Positions 1 to 10,290 of a stretch of 64,000 bases of DNA are shown here, one piece after another. Under the pieces are notes generated by a model. That model saw only the letters and a program-made list of their open reading frames with translations, was not told where the DNA came from and ran no database searches. Each line of letters begins with the position of its first letter. Positions within the stretch are counted from its first letter, which is position 1. A program made the translations under genes and the position numbers. Origin of the DNA: Gluconobacter kondonii (GTDB lineage: Bacteria; Pseudomonadota; Alphaproteobacteria; Acetobacterales; Acetobacteraceae); contig NZ_BEWP01000006.1 of NCBI RefSeq assembly GCF_002723995.1, positions 1 to 64,000 of the forward strand, given 5' to 3'.

Positions 1-17
1 TTTGTTGCAGGGTGGCT

Positions 18-995
18 TCAGAAATGCTGCCAGCCGCCCTGTTCGAGCACAATATCAGCTCCTATTGCATCCAGAAGCCTGACACCGCGTCCTGTTTGCA
101 CTCGACCGATACGATGGACCGGGATTCCGGCATCTTGGCATGCAGACTGAAGCGCTCGTGATCGTTCGGGCGGGCATGTGAGAAGCAGTTCGTAATCGTC
201 GCCACCACACAGGCGTTGCATGAGCCAGTTCTGCCCGAGCGATGCGGCAGCCTCCGAAGCAGGAACGGCTTCCGATTCGATAACGAGCTGGACGCCTGAT
301 TCCGTTGCGATGTGACCGCAATCCTGAATGAGGCCGTCTGAGATATCCATGGCTGCGTTGACAATGCCGTGAAGATTTAAGCCTGTTCTCGGCTGTGGCA
401 GGCGGTATCGTGTGGCCAGAAATCCCGACGAATCCTTGAGCTTGCCTTGGAGAACGAGCAAGCCCAGAGCGGCATCTCCGATCGTGCCGGTCACCCAGAT
501 ATCGTCGCCTGCGCTGGCGGTGTTGCGGCGAAGCGCCGTGTTCTGTTTGAGAAGTCCGAATACAGTCGCGGACAGAACCAATGGCCCAGAGATGGAAGTC
601 GTATCGCCGCCGATCAGATGTACGCCATAGCGTCGCTGGTCTTCTGCGAGGCCGTGCGAGAAGGCGGAAAACCAGCTTTCGTCGTGTCGGCCTCCGCGTG
701 GGACGGTTACGTTCAGTGTGTAGGCATGGGGCCGTGCGCCCATGGCCGCCAGATCGGACAGGTTGCACCGCAACAGCTTGCGACCGAGGGTCTCTGGCGG
801 ATCGTCGGAGAGAAAATGGACGTTTTCGACCATGGTGTCGGTCGAGATGGCGAACTCCTCGCCTACAGGACAGCGCATCAGTGCGCAGTCATCCCGCAGG
901 TCGAGGGCTTCCGCTCCGGCGAGTGGCCGGAAATGACGGGCAATGAAGCTGAATTCGCCTGATCCGGCATTTTCGGGGTCCGATGTGCCCGTCAT
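18..995 (-). CDS. thiL: Thiamine-monophosphate kinase
   Basis: A 325-residue protein that phosphorylates thiamine monophosphate to the cofactor thiamine pyrophosphate in the cytoplasm. Family signatures are all present: an N-terminal DDCAL metal site near residue 36, ISTDTMVENVHF, GGDTTS near 130, DISDGL near 217 and GGDDYELL near 263. The length is normal for ThiL. The ATG lies three bases after the nusB stop, so it is probably the last gene of an nrdR-nusB-thiL operon. Confidence 0.95.
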   Translation of the reverse strand: MTGTSDPENAGSGEFSFIARHFRPLAGAEALDLRDDCALMRCPVGEEFAISTDTMVENVHFLSDDPPETLGRKLLRCNLSDLAAMGARPHAYTLNVTVPRGGRHDESWFSAFSHGLAEDQRRYGVHLIGGDTTSISGPLVLSATVFGLLKQNTALRRNTASAGDDIWVTGTIGDAALGLLVLQGKLKDSSGFLATRYRLPQPRTGLNLHGIVNAAMDISDGLIQDCGHIATESGVQLVIESEAVPASEAAASLGQNWLMQRLCGGDDYELLLTCPPERSRALQSACQDAGIPVHRIGRVQTGRGVRLLDAIGADIVLEQGGWQHF

Positions 996-998
996 AAA

Positions 999-1484
999 TC
1001 AGGCGTTGCCGTCATTACCGCTGCGGCTGAGAGTATCGAGAATGCCATTGACCATCTTGGGTTCGTCGCCGGAGAAGAAGCCGTGAGCGACGTCCAGATA
1101 CTCGTTGATGATGATTCGGTCCGGTGTGTCCGTGCCGATCAGCTCAAAAACGGCGCCACGCAGCAATGCGCGCAGGACGGGGTCCAGACGCGGCAGCGGC
1201 CATTGTTCGGGCAGAACGGCGCTCAGCTTTGTGTCGATATCGTCCTGTCGACGGGTGACGCCAAGGACGATTTCCTGAAACAGTTTCAGATCGGCATCGG
1301 GGATATGGCCGTCTTCGAATAAGGCCGTGGAGCTGACGCGGCGATGGCGGATGAACTGGCTGATGACGGTTTCCGCCGTATCGCCGGACTGTTCGCACTG
1401 GAACAGCGCCTGAACGGCAGCGACGCGGGCAATCGTCCGGCTGCGGCGCGTCGGGTTGGTGGCGGGGGCGTCGGTAACGGTCAT
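999..1484 (-). CDS. nusB: Transcription antitermination factor NusB
   Basis: A 161-residue all-helical NusB, which binds boxA RNA with NusE (S10) and supports antitermination of rRNA transcription. Seen directly: an arginine-rich start leading into [15 protein letters not shown], and the conserved C-terminal [13 protein letters not shown] followed by VNGILD. Its start overlaps the nrdR stop by 4 bases, indicating translational coupling. Confidence 0.95.
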   Translation of the reverse strand: MTVTDAPATNPTRRSRTIARVAAVQALFQCEQSGDTAETVISQFIRHRRVSSTALFEDGHIPDADLKLFQEIVLGVTRRQDDIDTKLSAVLPEQWPLPRLDPVLRALLRGAVFELIGTDTPDRIIINEYLDVAHGFFSGDEPKMVNGILDTLSRSGNDGNA

Positions 1485-1981
1485 GGTGTCTCCTGGGAGT
1501 CGTCGGGGTGCGGCATGTCTGCTCCCCCGGGAATAGGTTTCATGTCGGCGAGGATTTTCGAGAATGCCTCGACCTCGCGGAAGTCGCGGTAAACGCTGGT
1601 GAAGCGGACATAGGCCACACCGTCCACTTCGCGCAATGCGTCCATCGCAAGCTGGCCGATGCGATGGGAAGAAATTTCATGTTCCCCCGAGGCCTCAAGC
1701 TGCCGGACCAGTCCGTTGACCAGTTGCTCCTGACGTTCTTCGGGAACCGGGCGTTTGCGCAATGCAACACGGATGGAGCGCGCCAGCTTGTCCCGATCAA
1801 ACGGAACGCGCCTTCCGTCCGCTTTGGTGACGGAAAGTTCGCGGAGCTGAACGCGCTCGACGGTCGTAAAACGCTGCGTGCATGCCGAGCAGACGCGTCG
1901 GCGGCGGATGGCAACGCCATCTTCCGTAGAGCGGCTGTCCTTGACCTGGGTATCGTCATGTCCGCAAAAAGGGCAACGCAT
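1481..1981 (-). CDS. nrdR: Ribonucleotide reductase regulator NrdR
   Basis: A 166-residue NrdR. The N-terminal zinc ribbon has CPFCGHDDT and, about 28 residues on, CSACTQRF. An ATP-cone domain follows (roughly residues 45-140, [20 protein letters not shown]). NrdR represses ribonucleotide reductase genes according to dATP/ATP occupancy of the cone. It is the first gene of the minus-strand unit and overlaps nusB by 4 bases. Confidence 0.96.
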   Translation of the reverse strand: MRCPFCGHDDTQVKDSRSTEDGVAIRRRRVCSACTQRFTTVERVQLRELSVTKADGRRVPFDRDKLARSIRVALRKRPVPEERQEQLVNGLVRQLEASGEHEISSHRIGQLAMDALREVDGVAYVRFTSVYRDFREVEAFSKILADMKPIPGGADMPHPDDSQETP

Positions 1982-2103
1982 TCGCGATCCTGAGAGTTCG
2001 GGCCTTGTCGGGGCCGGGTAAGTGAGCGCACTTTACCGGATGATGCGTTCTGGCCCAAACGGGGCCTTGCGCGAGACTTGCCTACACTCACGGGAGACTG
2101 TCG

Positions 2104-2595
2104 TTGAAACGGGTATCTGTCCTGACCGCCCTCTTTGCTCTCACTGCGTCGCAGGCCTTCGCCCAGCAGTCCCTTTCAGGAACTGCGTCACCGCCGGATG
2201 CCGCTCATGATGCGGAGCACGTTGTGGTTCTGGACGGGACATTCCGCCCTTCGGCATATTCTCCAAATCGTGGGGCAGGCTACTTTACGATTCGCAACGA
2301 CGATAGCGTGGATCATCTCCTGAATGGGATTTCATCTCCGCTCTGTCAGAACGTGGTTGCACATCATACGAACCAGCAGCAGACCGAAGGGGCGAATGAC
2401 CTCTTCACCCATCTGGCTCTGCCTCACGACTCCACGATGATTTTTCCGCGCTCGGGCTATCATATGATGTGCATGGGTATTCGGCAGATGCCTGCCATAG
2501 GGAGCAAGGTGCCCTTCACCTTCGATATTCTGAATGCAGGCAGCATTACCGTCAGTTTCACCGTGACAGGGCCTGACGAACTGACCCATGACTGA
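2104..2595 (+). CDS. Periplasmic copper chaperone, PCuAC family
   Basis: A 163-residue exported protein. The first 20 residues form a Sec signal peptide ending in SQAFA. The mature part is a PCuAC (DUF461) cupredoxin-like fold, a family that delivers Cu(I) to cytochrome oxidase CuA sites. Metal ligands fit NVVAHHTN near residue 80 and the GYHMMCMG segment near 118-125. It is divergent from nrdR and converges on recQ with a 4-base gap. Confidence 0.8.
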   Translation: MKRVSVLTALFALTASQAFAQQSLSGTASPPDAAHDAEHVVVLDGTFRPSAYSPNRGAGYFTIRNDDSVDHLLNGISSPLCQNVVAHHTNQQQTEGANDLFTHLALPHDSTMIFPRSGYHMMCMGIRQMPAIGSKVPFTFDILNAGSITVSFTVTGPDELTHD

Positions 2596-2599
2596 GGCT

Positions 2600-4468
2600 T
2601 CAGTGGGCTGAGGCAGGCTCGCGGATTTCCCGCAGCACGGTCAGGACGGCGGTTCCGTAGCGGTCCAGTTTCGATGCGCCGACGCCTTTGATGCAGCCCA
2701 GCCCATCCCGGCTGTCTGGCTGTTCGCGGGCGATATCCCGCAGGACGGAATCGTGGAAAATGACATAAGGTGGGATTTCCTGCTCCCGCGCTTCGGACAG
2801 GCGCCACTGTCGCAAGGCATCGAAATACGGCTTTTCATCCGCTGAGAGGCGGTCGTTTTCCGTATTGCCGTCAGACCCTGCGCTTGCCGTCAATGCGGCT
2901 TTGGCTTCAAGCCTGAGCGCGACACGTTCCTCACCGCGCAGAATTGGGCGGGCAATCTCGCTCTGGAGCGCCAGACTGCCATATTCGCCATGCATCCGGA
3001 TGGCGCCGCGTGCGATCAGTTGTCGAATGACGGCACGCCACCACTGCTCGCTATGCTCTTTGCCAATCCCGAACACCGAAAGATGCTGGTAGGCATTGCG
3101 TTCGATGGTCTCGTTGGTCTTGCCGCGGAGAATATTGGAGAGTTGGACTGCGCCAAGACGCTGGCCGGTGCGGTAGATGGCGGAGAGGACTTTCTGGGCG
3201 GCCTGTGTGCCGTCGAAGGTCGAGACCGGGTTGATGCAGTTGTCACAATGCCCGCAGGGTTGGGCGAGGTTTTCTCCGAAACAGGCAAGAAGCGCCTGTG
3301 TGCGGCAGCCTGTGGTTTCCGTAAGCGCGATCATGCTTTCAAGCCGGGCCTGCATCACGCGCTTTTCGTGGTCGGGTGCGGCGGACTGTTCGAGCCAGTA
3401 TCGCGCCCGCGCCATATCTTCTCCGCCATAAAGCAGGAGCGTGTCGGAAGGCTCGCCGTCGCGCCCTGCCCGTCCAATCTGCTGGTAATAGGCTTCCGGC
3501 GATGAAGGCATGTCCAGATGGACGACGCAGCGCACATCAGGCCGGTCGATGCCCATGCCAAAGGCGATGGTTGCGACGATCACCATTTCCTCGCCGGAGC
3601 GGAAACGCATCAGGGTTGCGCGCTTTTCCATGGCGGACAGGCCTGCGTGAAACGGCAGGGCTGTCAGTCCTTTGTCGCGCAGCATCGTGGCGACGCGCTC
3701 GGTCTTGTTGCGGCTGCCGCAATAAACGATAGAGGCGCCTTCGCGGTGACTTTGGAGTGTTTCGAGGAGCTGACGGCTTTCGCTGGCTTTGGCGCGGGCT
3801 TCCACGATCAGGTTGGGGCGATGGAAGCTCGCCATCAGAACCCCTGCGTCGGGCATGCCCAAGGCGTTCAGGATATCGTCGCGTGTTCGCGGATCGGCTG
3901 TGGCCGTCAGAGCAATGCGTGGAACGCCGGGAAACATTTCAGGCAGGCTGGCAAGTGCGCGGTATTCCGGACGGAACTCATGCCCCCAGGCCGAGATACA
4001 ATGGGCTTCGTCAATGGCGATCAGGGAAATCTGGCGCTTAGACAGGAAATTCGCTGTGGACGGCTGAAGCAGGCGTTCGGGGGAAATATAGAGGATGTCG
4101 ATCCGGTTGTTGCGCAGATCGCTCTGGAGTTGTTCGCGTTCATCCGGTTCAAGCCCGGAATGGAGGGCGGCTGCCCGAACCCCAAGCTGTTGCAAACCGG
4201 CCACCTGATCGTCCATCAGCGCGATCAGGGGTGAAATGACGAGACCCATGCCTTCACGACAGAGCGCAGGAACCTGATAGCACAGGCTCTTGCCGCCGCC
4301 GGTCGGCATGAGGACGAGAACGTCTTCGCCTCGCATGACCGTTTCAACGGCCTCCTGCTGGAGGCCACGAAACCCCGAAAATCCGAAGATTTCAGCCAGA
4401 ACGCTCTCAGGAGACAGCGCTGTACCGGCACCCGTCTGATCGGGAGGCGTGGTCTGCGATTGCGTCAT
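2600..4468 (-). CDS. recQ: ATP-dependent DNA helicase RecQ
   Basis: A 622-residue RecQ-type 3'-5' helicase. Seen in order: Walker A MPTGGGKSLCYQ, DEAH box, the helicase C-terminal lobe ending in QQIGRAGRDG, a zinc-binding CGHCDNC in the RQC region, and a C-terminal HRDC domain (FDALRQWRLSEAREQEIP). A longer reading from 4540 is possible, but ATG 4468 follows GGAAGC at good spacing and avoids overlapping the upstream gene. Confidence 0.95.
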   Translation of the reverse strand: MTQSQTTPPDQTGAGTALSPESVLAEIFGFSGFRGLQQEAVETVMRGEDVLVLMPTGGGKSLCYQVPALCREGMGLVISPLIALMDDQVAGLQQLGVRAAALHSGLEPDEREQLQSDLRNNRIDILYISPERLLQPSTANFLSKRQISLIAIDEAHCISAWGHEFRPEYRALASLPEMFPGVPRIALTATADPRTRDDILNALGMPDAGVLMASFHRPNLIVEARAKASESRQLLETLQSHREGASIVYCGSRNKTERVATMLRDKGLTALPFHAGLSAMEKRATLMRFRSGEEMVIVATIAFGMGIDRPDVRCVVHLDMPSSPEAYYQQIGRAGRDGEPSDTLLLYGGEDMARARYWLEQSAAPDHEKRVMQARLESMIALTETTGCRTQALLACFGENLAQPCGHCDNCINPVSTFDGTQAAQKVLSAIYRTGQRLGAVQLSNILRGKTNETIERNAYQHLSVFGIGKEHSEQWWRAVIRQLIARGAIRMHGEYGSLALQSEIARPILRGEERVALRLEAKAALTASAGSDGNTENDRLSADEKPYFDALRQWRLSEAREQEIPPYVIFHDSVLRDIAREQPDSRDGLGCIKGVGASKLDRYGTAVLTVLREIREPASAH

Positions 4469-4481
4469 TTCTGCTTCCGGA

Positions 4482-4889
4482 TCAGAGACCCGGAACGATA
4501 GTGATGGAAACGCGGCGCAGGGCGACGTGCGAATCTTCAAGCTGACTTGGCGTGTAAGGCGTCATTTCGATCTTGGCGCCGTTGATACCGTCATTGCTGA
4601 GCTGTGTGGCAACAACCTGCGCGCGGCTTGTGGCCAGTTCCTTCAGAACTGCAGCATCACCATTCACCCCGGCAGAGCCGGAAACGCGGACGACCGTGGC
4701 ATGTTCAGCGCGGGCTGCTGCTGCGGCTTTGGTGACGACAGCCTGTGCGACAGGGCTGAGTGTGACGGATTCACGGTCGAAGAAAACGACGTAGCTGTCG
4801 CGCGTGGGCTGTTCGGCGCATCCTGCCAGCGCAGCTGACAGAACGAAAACCGGGGCCGCGATGCGGATGAGGGAAAGGAAACGTGCCAT
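4482..4889 (-). CDS. Small OmpA-like lipoprotein
   Basis: A 135-residue envelope protein. A lipoprotein signal ends in the lipobox LAGC, so the mature protein starts at the cysteine near residue 23. The rest resembles an OmpA C-terminal peptidoglycan-binding domain (FDRESVTLSPVAQAVV, then LATSRAQVVATQL). ATG 4889 is chosen because it sits directly before the signal peptide; the open frame extends 36 codons further. It lies between cydC and recQ. Confidence 0.75.
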   Translation of the reverse strand: MARFLSLIRIAAPVFVLSAALAGCAEQPTRDSYVVFFDRESVTLSPVAQAVVTKAAAAARAEHATVVRVSGSAGVNGDAAVLKELATSRAQVVATQLSNDGINGAKIEMTPYTPSQLEDSHVALRRVSITIVPGL

Positions 4890-4944
4890 GGCGTAGCGTC
4901 CTGTCAGGGTGGAAAGGCGTGAAGCTGGGTCGGCGCGGGGCCGT

Positions 4945-6621
4945 TCAGCATGCACTGGAAATAACCTGTCTGTCTTCCAGACGCCAGATGCGGTCAAGTT
5001 TTTCCACGCCTGTCAGACGATGCGCGATCAGCAGGACACTTCGCCCTTCGGTCGCGTTATTGAGCGTTTCGAGAAACGCGCGCTCGGTATCGGCGTCCAG
5101 CCCCGTTGCCGGTTCGTCAAGAACGAGAATGGGCGCATCGGACAACAACACGCGGGCCAGAGCAATACGGCGCCCCTGCCCGCCCGAAAGTTTCGAGCCG
5201 CCTTCGCCGATCCATGTCTCAAGTCCGTCAGGCAGGCTGCGAACGACATCCGCGATCCGGGCCTGCTCCAGAGCTGTCCAGAGGGCTTCTTCGGAAATAT
5301 CTTCCCGGCCCAGAAGCAGGTTGCCACGGACCGTATCATCAAACAGGTGGCTGGCCTGTGACAGCCATGCGATCTGGGAGCGGAGATCGCTGTCGCGCAG
5401 GGTGTTGATATCAGTCCCGCCCAGCAGGATCTGGCCCTGAGCGGGAGATGCGGCCTTGAGGATCAGCGCGGCCAGACTGGATTTTCCAGCTCCGGAAGGC
5501 CCGATCAGCGCCGCGCGCTCTCCCTGACGCAGGGTCAGGCTCAGATTGTGGAAGATCGGCGCCCGATCCGGCGTCCAGCTGAACGTCACGTTTTCGAGAC
5601 GCAGATCCCGTCCGGTCGGGAGCGGCGCGTTGCCCTCTGGAGCCGGGGGAGCCTTATCGGCAATCTCAACGATCCGCTGGGCGGCGTGGTTGACCTGTCC
5701 GCTCAGCAGGCCGGCCCGTGCTAGACCCGTCACACCTTCGAGGGCTGTGATGGCAACGAAAAGCGCTGTAAGGCCAGCGACTGCCGGTGCTTGGGGGAAC
5801 AGGAGTCCAGCCACCGCGCACAGGATGATGGCGATGCCCCCTTTAGCGATCAGGCCTGCAAAACCCTGCATGAGCGCCATACGGGTCTGCTGACGCCGCT
5901 GGGCCTTGAAGAGGGTTTCCTGACGCTCCGTAACGACCGCGGCGAGGACGTCTTCCGCACCGAACGCACGGGCCTCGCGGAGGCCCGAGGTCAGATCGAG
6001 TGCAGCAACCCGAAGTTCGGATTCCGCATGCAGGATGTCCGGCCCGAAACGTTTGGACAGGTGCGCGCCCATCAAGGGCAGAACGAAAGCGAGAACGGCA
6101 AAGAGTGCGCCGGTCAGCAGCCCGGCCTGTGTTCCTGCTTTCATCCAGACGATCGTTGCGATCGGAAACGTCAGCAGCGCTGAAACCAGCGGGACAAAAA
6201 TGCGCAGATAGAGGTTGTCGAGCGTCTGGACGTCGGACACCAGACGGGAGAGCAGATCCCCCGAACGCTGGAAACCCAGACCTGCGGCAGCGCCGCCAGC
6301 GAGTTTGCGATAGAACCAGACCCGCAGGTCCGCCAGAGCGCGGAACATGGCGTCATGAGTATACAGACGCTCCACATAGCGCAGGACAATCTGGGCGGCA
6401 CCGGACAGGCGCAGAAGAAGATAGGCGGCTCCAACGCCGATTGCAGCCCCCGCCAGACGGCCGCCTGCCTGCCCCATCAGGGCCAGTCCCGCACACACAG
6501 CCAGTTCAGCAATGATGATTCCTGTAATGAGCCGCGTATATTGCGGACGCCAGACCTGAAGAATCCGGGAAAGCGCAGTTTTGCTGCGTGTTTCCGGGTT
6601 CGTGGGCAGCGAGGCACTCAT
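4945..6621 (-). CDS. cydC: Cysteine/glutathione exporter ATPase CydC
   Basis: A 558-residue ABC half-transporter with six predicted membrane segments in roughly the first 300 residues. The nucleotide-binding domain has Walker A GPSGAGKSSL, signature LSGGQGRRIALARVLL, Walker B ILVLDEP and the AHRLTG switch. With CydD it exports thiols to the periplasm and is needed for bd oxidase assembly. It overlaps cydD by 4 bases. Assignment as CydC rather than another half-transporter rests on pairing and order. Confidence 0.85.
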   Translation of the reverse strand: MSASLPTNPETRSKTALSRILQVWRPQYTRLITGIIIAELAVCAGLALMGQAGGRLAGAAIGVGAAYLLLRLSGAAQIVLRYVERLYTHDAMFRALADLRVWFYRKLAGGAAAGLGFQRSGDLLSRLVSDVQTLDNLYLRIFVPLVSALLTFPIATIVWMKAGTQAGLLTGALFAVLAFVLPLMGAHLSKRFGPDILHAESELRVAALDLTSGLREARAFGAEDVLAAVVTERQETLFKAQRRQQTRMALMQGFAGLIAKGGIAIILCAVAGLLFPQAPAVAGLTALFVAITALEGVTGLARAGLLSGQVNHAAQRIVEIADKAPPAPEGNAPLPTGRDLRLENVTFSWTPDRAPIFHNLSLTLRQGERAALIGPSGAGKSSLAALILKAASPAQGQILLGGTDINTLRDSDLRSQIAWLSQASHLFDDTVRGNLLLGREDISEEALWTALEQARIADVVRSLPDGLETWIGEGGSKLSGGQGRRIALARVLLSDAPILVLDEPATGLDADTERAFLETLNNATEGRSVLLIAHRLTGVEKLDRIWRLEDRQVISSAC

Positions 6622-8303
6622 GCGGCTTCTCCCGTAAAGGCGATGGCGCGGCCACCATCAAGGACAAGATGGCGTCCCTGAAACTGTCGGGCCTGTGCGG
6701 AATGGCTGCAAAGAATGACAGTCCGGCCTTTTGCCAGGTCTTTCAGGCTCGCGAGAATGCTGGCCTCGGTTTTCGGGTCAAGATGGGAGGTTGGCTCATC
6801 AAGCAGCAGAAGCGGCGAGTTTTTGAGATAGGCGCGGGCAATGGCAATGCGCTGCGCCTGACCGCCTGAGAGACCGAAGCCGCCCTCCCCGATCCGCGTT
6901 TCCAGGCCATCTGGCAGGGATGAGAGGTACTGATCGACGGCAGCCGCGGAAATGGCATCGTCCAGTTCGTCGGCCGTCGCATCGGGCTTGGCGAACAGGA
7001 TGTTCTCACGGATGGTTCCGGCAAACAGGACCGGCTTCTGACCGATCCAGCTGATCAGGGAGGAAATCTGTCGCGGAGAAAAATCCTGCATGTCCTGCCC
7101 ATCAAACAGGATGCGTCCCTGGGACGGAGAGACGAAGCCGAGCAGCAGTTCCAGAAGCGTGGATTTACCTGCTCCGGAGGCGCCTTCCAGAATCAGCGTC
7201 TCGCCTGCGGCAAGAGCGAAGCTGATATCGTGAATGACCGTGCCGCGCTGCTCGTCCCATGCAAAAGAGACGTTCTCTGCCGTGACTGAAATGCCGCCGT
7301 CGGCATGGAGGATATTTAGGGTGGCGACCGTCCGTTCGTTTAGCGGGGCCAGTTCATGCATGGCTTCGGCAGCGGCGGTAGCGTGCGCGCGATCCTGATA
7401 AGCTGCTGAAAGTGCCCGGAATGATGCAAATGCTTCGGGAACCAGAAGAACGGCGTAGAGCGCCCGGGTCAGAACTGCGTTGGACGGATGCCCCATGAGG
7501 GTGTGAGCCTGCGTTACGACAATCAGCACGAGGGCTACGACCATCGCCACATCCGTGGTGGCGGAAGCAAGAAAGGCGATCCGCAGGACTTTCATGGTCC
7601 GTTGGCGCAGATCGTCGGCACTTTTCGCCAGAGCCTGTGTTTCGCGCTCGGTTCCGCCTGAGAGAACGATGGTTGCAATCCCTTTCACACGGTCCAGAAA
7701 ACGTGTTTGAAGGCGCGCCATGGCCAGAAACTGTTTGCGTGACGCCACAGCCGTAGCGATTCCGAAGACGGCCTGAAAGATGGGAAGGACGGCGCAACAG
7801 GCAGCGAGGATCAGGCCAGCCTGATGATTCTCTAGGTAAACTGCGATCACGACCAGCCATTGAGAGACCAGCCAGAGCGACGCGGCAGGCAGCCAGCGCG
7901 CAAAATAGCCATCGAGCGCTTCGATCCGGTCAACCAGCGTTGCGGCGATGGCTGCGCTATGGTGGCGGCGCAGAAGAGCTGGTCCTTCATTGAGGATACG
8001 ATCCAGCACTTCTTTTCGCAGACGGCGGCGACCTTGAATTCCGGCGGATATGGCCGTCATTTCCTGCACGGTCGAGAGAATGACCCTGAGGAGGCAGGCC
8101 AGAAGGAAGGCGACAATCGCCGGACCGATACTGTCCGTGTCGTGTGTCAGCACTGAGGCGAGCGTTCGTGCCAGCGCCCAGGCCTGCAGGAGTCCCAGCA
8201 GGGTTGAGAGCAATCCTAAACATACTACGACAGAGGTTCGGGAGCGGCTGGCGCGTCCCTGTGCCTTTACCCACGCTTTTGCGATTGTCTTGTCGGCCTT
8301 CAT
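6618..8303 (-). CDS. cydD: Cysteine/glutathione exporter ATPase CydD
   Basis: A 561-residue ABC half-transporter, partner of the following CydC. The membrane domain has several hydrophobic segments up to about residue 300. The ATPase domain shows Walker A EGASGAGKSTLLELLL, signature LSGGQAQRIAIARA and Walker B LLLLDEPTSHLD. An upstream ATG at 8336 is in frame, but ATG 8303 has an AGGGG Shine-Dalgarno and begins the typical cytoplasmic N-terminus (MKADKTIAK). Confidence 0.85.
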   Translation of the reverse strand: MKADKTIAKAWVKAQGRASRSRTSVVVCLGLLSTLLGLLQAWALARTLASVLTHDTDSIGPAIVAFLLACLLRVILSTVQEMTAISAGIQGRRRLRKEVLDRILNEGPALLRRHHSAAIAATLVDRIEALDGYFARWLPAASLWLVSQWLVVIAVYLENHQAGLILAACCAVLPIFQAVFGIATAVASRKQFLAMARLQTRFLDRVKGIATIVLSGGTERETQALAKSADDLRQRTMKVLRIAFLASATTDVAMVVALVLIVVTQAHTLMGHPSNAVLTRALYAVLLVPEAFASFRALSAAYQDRAHATAAAEAMHELAPLNERTVATLNILHADGGISVTAENVSFAWDEQRGTVIHDISFALAAGETLILEGASGAGKSTLLELLLGFVSPSQGRILFDGQDMQDFSPRQISSLISWIGQKPVLFAGTIRENILFAKPDATADELDDAISAAAVDQYLSSLPDGLETRIGEGGFGLSGGQAQRIAIARAYLKNSPLLLLDEPTSHLDPKTEASILASLKDLAKGRTVILCSHSAQARQFQGRHLVLDGGRAIAFTGEAA

Positions 8304-8415
8304 GACCCCTGCATATAGGTCGCAAAAGCGCGACAAGACAGTGCCTCAGGCAATTCTTGCAGCTTATTTAGAGTTTTTTGTGGTTTTGGCGGCGAAACCT
8401 GCGGCTGTTACGTGA

Positions 8416-10290
8416 TTACCGCACCGAGTCTTCGTCGTGATTAATGGCCTCGCGCGCCATGGCGAGTGCCGTAAGGGACGGGCGTTCTGGAATGAAACGC
8501 AGAGTGTACCAGGTTCCGTTTTCATTGCTGACGGTCATGTCCGCATTGATTTGCCGGGCAAATCCACGAATGAGCTGCATACCGATCCCTTCCCTGCGTG
8601 TCCGGGACTCGCTGGCCTGACACGCATCAATGCCAATACCGTCATCACCAAGCTTCAGTTCTACCAGTCCTTCTTTGTCAGGATCTGGCGGAACAACTTT
8701 GTGCAGGGCAATGACGATATGTCCTGCCCGCTCGCCGGGAAACGCATATCGCAGGGCATTGCTGAGAACTTCCGTCACGATCAGCGCAATCGGAACTGCC
8801 TGATCAGGGGAGATCAGGACGTGTTCGATATCAAGTCGAAGCCGGATACGGGTCTGGGCATTCATGCTGTTAGCTGACAGCAGAAGGCTACAGAGTTCTT
8901 CCAGAAAGCTCTGGACGTCCAGAGCCGAAAGGCCGTTTTCCGAGTAAAGATAACGGTGCAGGGTTGCGAGTGCTCTTACCCGATCTCGCACGAGGCGGAA
9001 TTCTTCGCGTGCTTCATGGGAGCGGATGCGGCTTGCCTGAAGGTTGAGTAGAGATGCCACGACCTGCAGGTTGTTCTTCACACGATGATGGATTTCTCGA
9101 ATCAGCATGTCCTGATTTCGGGCCGACTGCTCCAGATCCTTTTCATGTTGGGTCAGGCGTCGTGTGGCGCGCAGGAAAGCTTTTTCCAAATGTCGAATTT
9201 CAAGGGGGATCGAGTGATCGATTCTGGGAGCGAACAGTGCTCCTCTCCTCCAGTCTGCGACGGCAAGCGCCAGCTTTTCGAGAGGATCGACCAGAAAAAC
9301 ACTTGCGCCCAGTGCGACGCCCAGCAGTTCCAGCACCAGAAGACCGACAATCAGGCTGACCCGGATCAGAAAGATATTGAGAGCGTGACTTTCCTCGGCT
9401 GTGCGTTCGGTCACAACAATCAAACTGACCGGCCCGTAAGCGTTTTGGAATGCATATGTGATGCCTTGGCTCGTAAAGACATCATGCTGGCTTAACGAGG
9501 TGATATCCCGTTCGAGGCGGGTCATTGCTTTTGGGGGCAGCTTTGCTGCTGCAGGACGATCCGGAAAAAGCGAGTAAAGAGAACCATCTGGCATGGCGAG
9601 CAAATGCTGGGAATGATTGTCTGTCCCAAGAAGAAGACGGCTGTCTCCTTTTGGCAGACGACTCTGCTGCCAACCCAGAGTTCTGATCGCAATGATGTAG
9701 CCAGAAACAGAATTGTTATTGAGAATGGGAACGACAAATTTCAGGAGCGGGCCCCTGTCTCCCTTCAGAACGTCAACTCCGACAACGGGAAGCTTGGCAG
9801 AAGCTGACATCATCGACGACGATGTGTGTTCCTGAGAATGACAAATTGCCGGGTCCTGTGTCGAAGGAGAAGGCAACACAACCGATGGTCGCCCTTCTAC
9901 ATCTGTTAACATCAACAGGCAGTAATGATGCTGGGAGACGGTCTGGACGAGCGCGAATTCCCTTAGCGCATTCCCTGAGGAGATATCTCCGTCAGCCAGC
10001 ATATCCAGTAGCGTATGGGTTTGATCCAGATTCGTTGTAATTTCCGAAATCGTAAGCTGTGTGTCGCGTTCGGTACGCAGGGCGCTATTGCCGACATTCT
10101 GCTGATAGCTGTGCCAGGCCAGCATGGACGCGATGACTGCGAGAGGAAGGGTAGTGGCGACAATCAATGCCATGACCCGCGCACCGACTGTATCAAGCAT
10201 CCGGATATGACGCAGAGCGCTGCGTCTGCGAAACAGACGGTGCCAGCGCTTTGGATTCAGGTCTGGAGAACCAGACCGTATAACAGTCAC
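8416..10290 (-). CDS. Membrane sensor histidine kinase (HisKA_2), probable general stress kinase
   Basis: A 624-residue kinase with a GTG start. A membrane helix near residues 38-60 and a second near 312-340 enclose a periplasmic sensor region of about 250 residues. A HAMP-like linker and a HisKA_2 dimerisation box follow (REIHHRVKNNLQVVASLLNLQ, phospho-acceptor His). The HATPase domain has EVLSNALRYAFP and DDGIGID. Its start overlaps the nepR stop by 4 bases, and phyR and two EcfG-type sigma genes are beside it, so it is probably the kinase that phosphorylates PhyR. The sensed stimulus is not evident. Confidence 0.85.
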   Translation of the reverse strand: MTVIRSGSPDLNPKRWHRLFRRRSALRHIRMLDTVGARVMALIVATTLPLAVIASMLAWHSYQQNVGNSALRTERDTQLTISEITTNLDQTHTLLDMLADGDISSGNALREFALVQTVSQHHYCLLMLTDVEGRPSVVLPSPSTQDPAICHSQEHTSSSMMSASAKLPVVGVDVLKGDRGPLLKFVVPILNNNSVSGYIIAIRTLGWQQSRLPKGDSRLLLGTDNHSQHLLAMPDGSLYSLFPDRPAAAKLPPKAMTRLERDITSLSQHDVFTSQGITYAFQNAYGPVSLIVVTERTAEESHALNIFLIRVSLIVGLLVLELLGVALGASVFLVDPLEKLALAVADWRRGALFAPRIDHSIPLEIRHLEKAFLRATRRLTQHEKDLEQSARNQDMLIREIHHRVKNNLQVVASLLNLQASRIRSHEAREEFRLVRDRVRALATLHRYLYSENGLSALDVQSFLEELCSLLLSANSMNAQTRIRLRLDIEHVLISPDQAVPIALIVTEVLSNALRYAFPGERAGHIVIALHKVVPPDPDKEGLVELKLGDDGIGIDACQASESRTRREGIGMQLIRGFARQINADMTVSNENGTWYTLRFIPERPSLTALAMAREAINHDEDSVR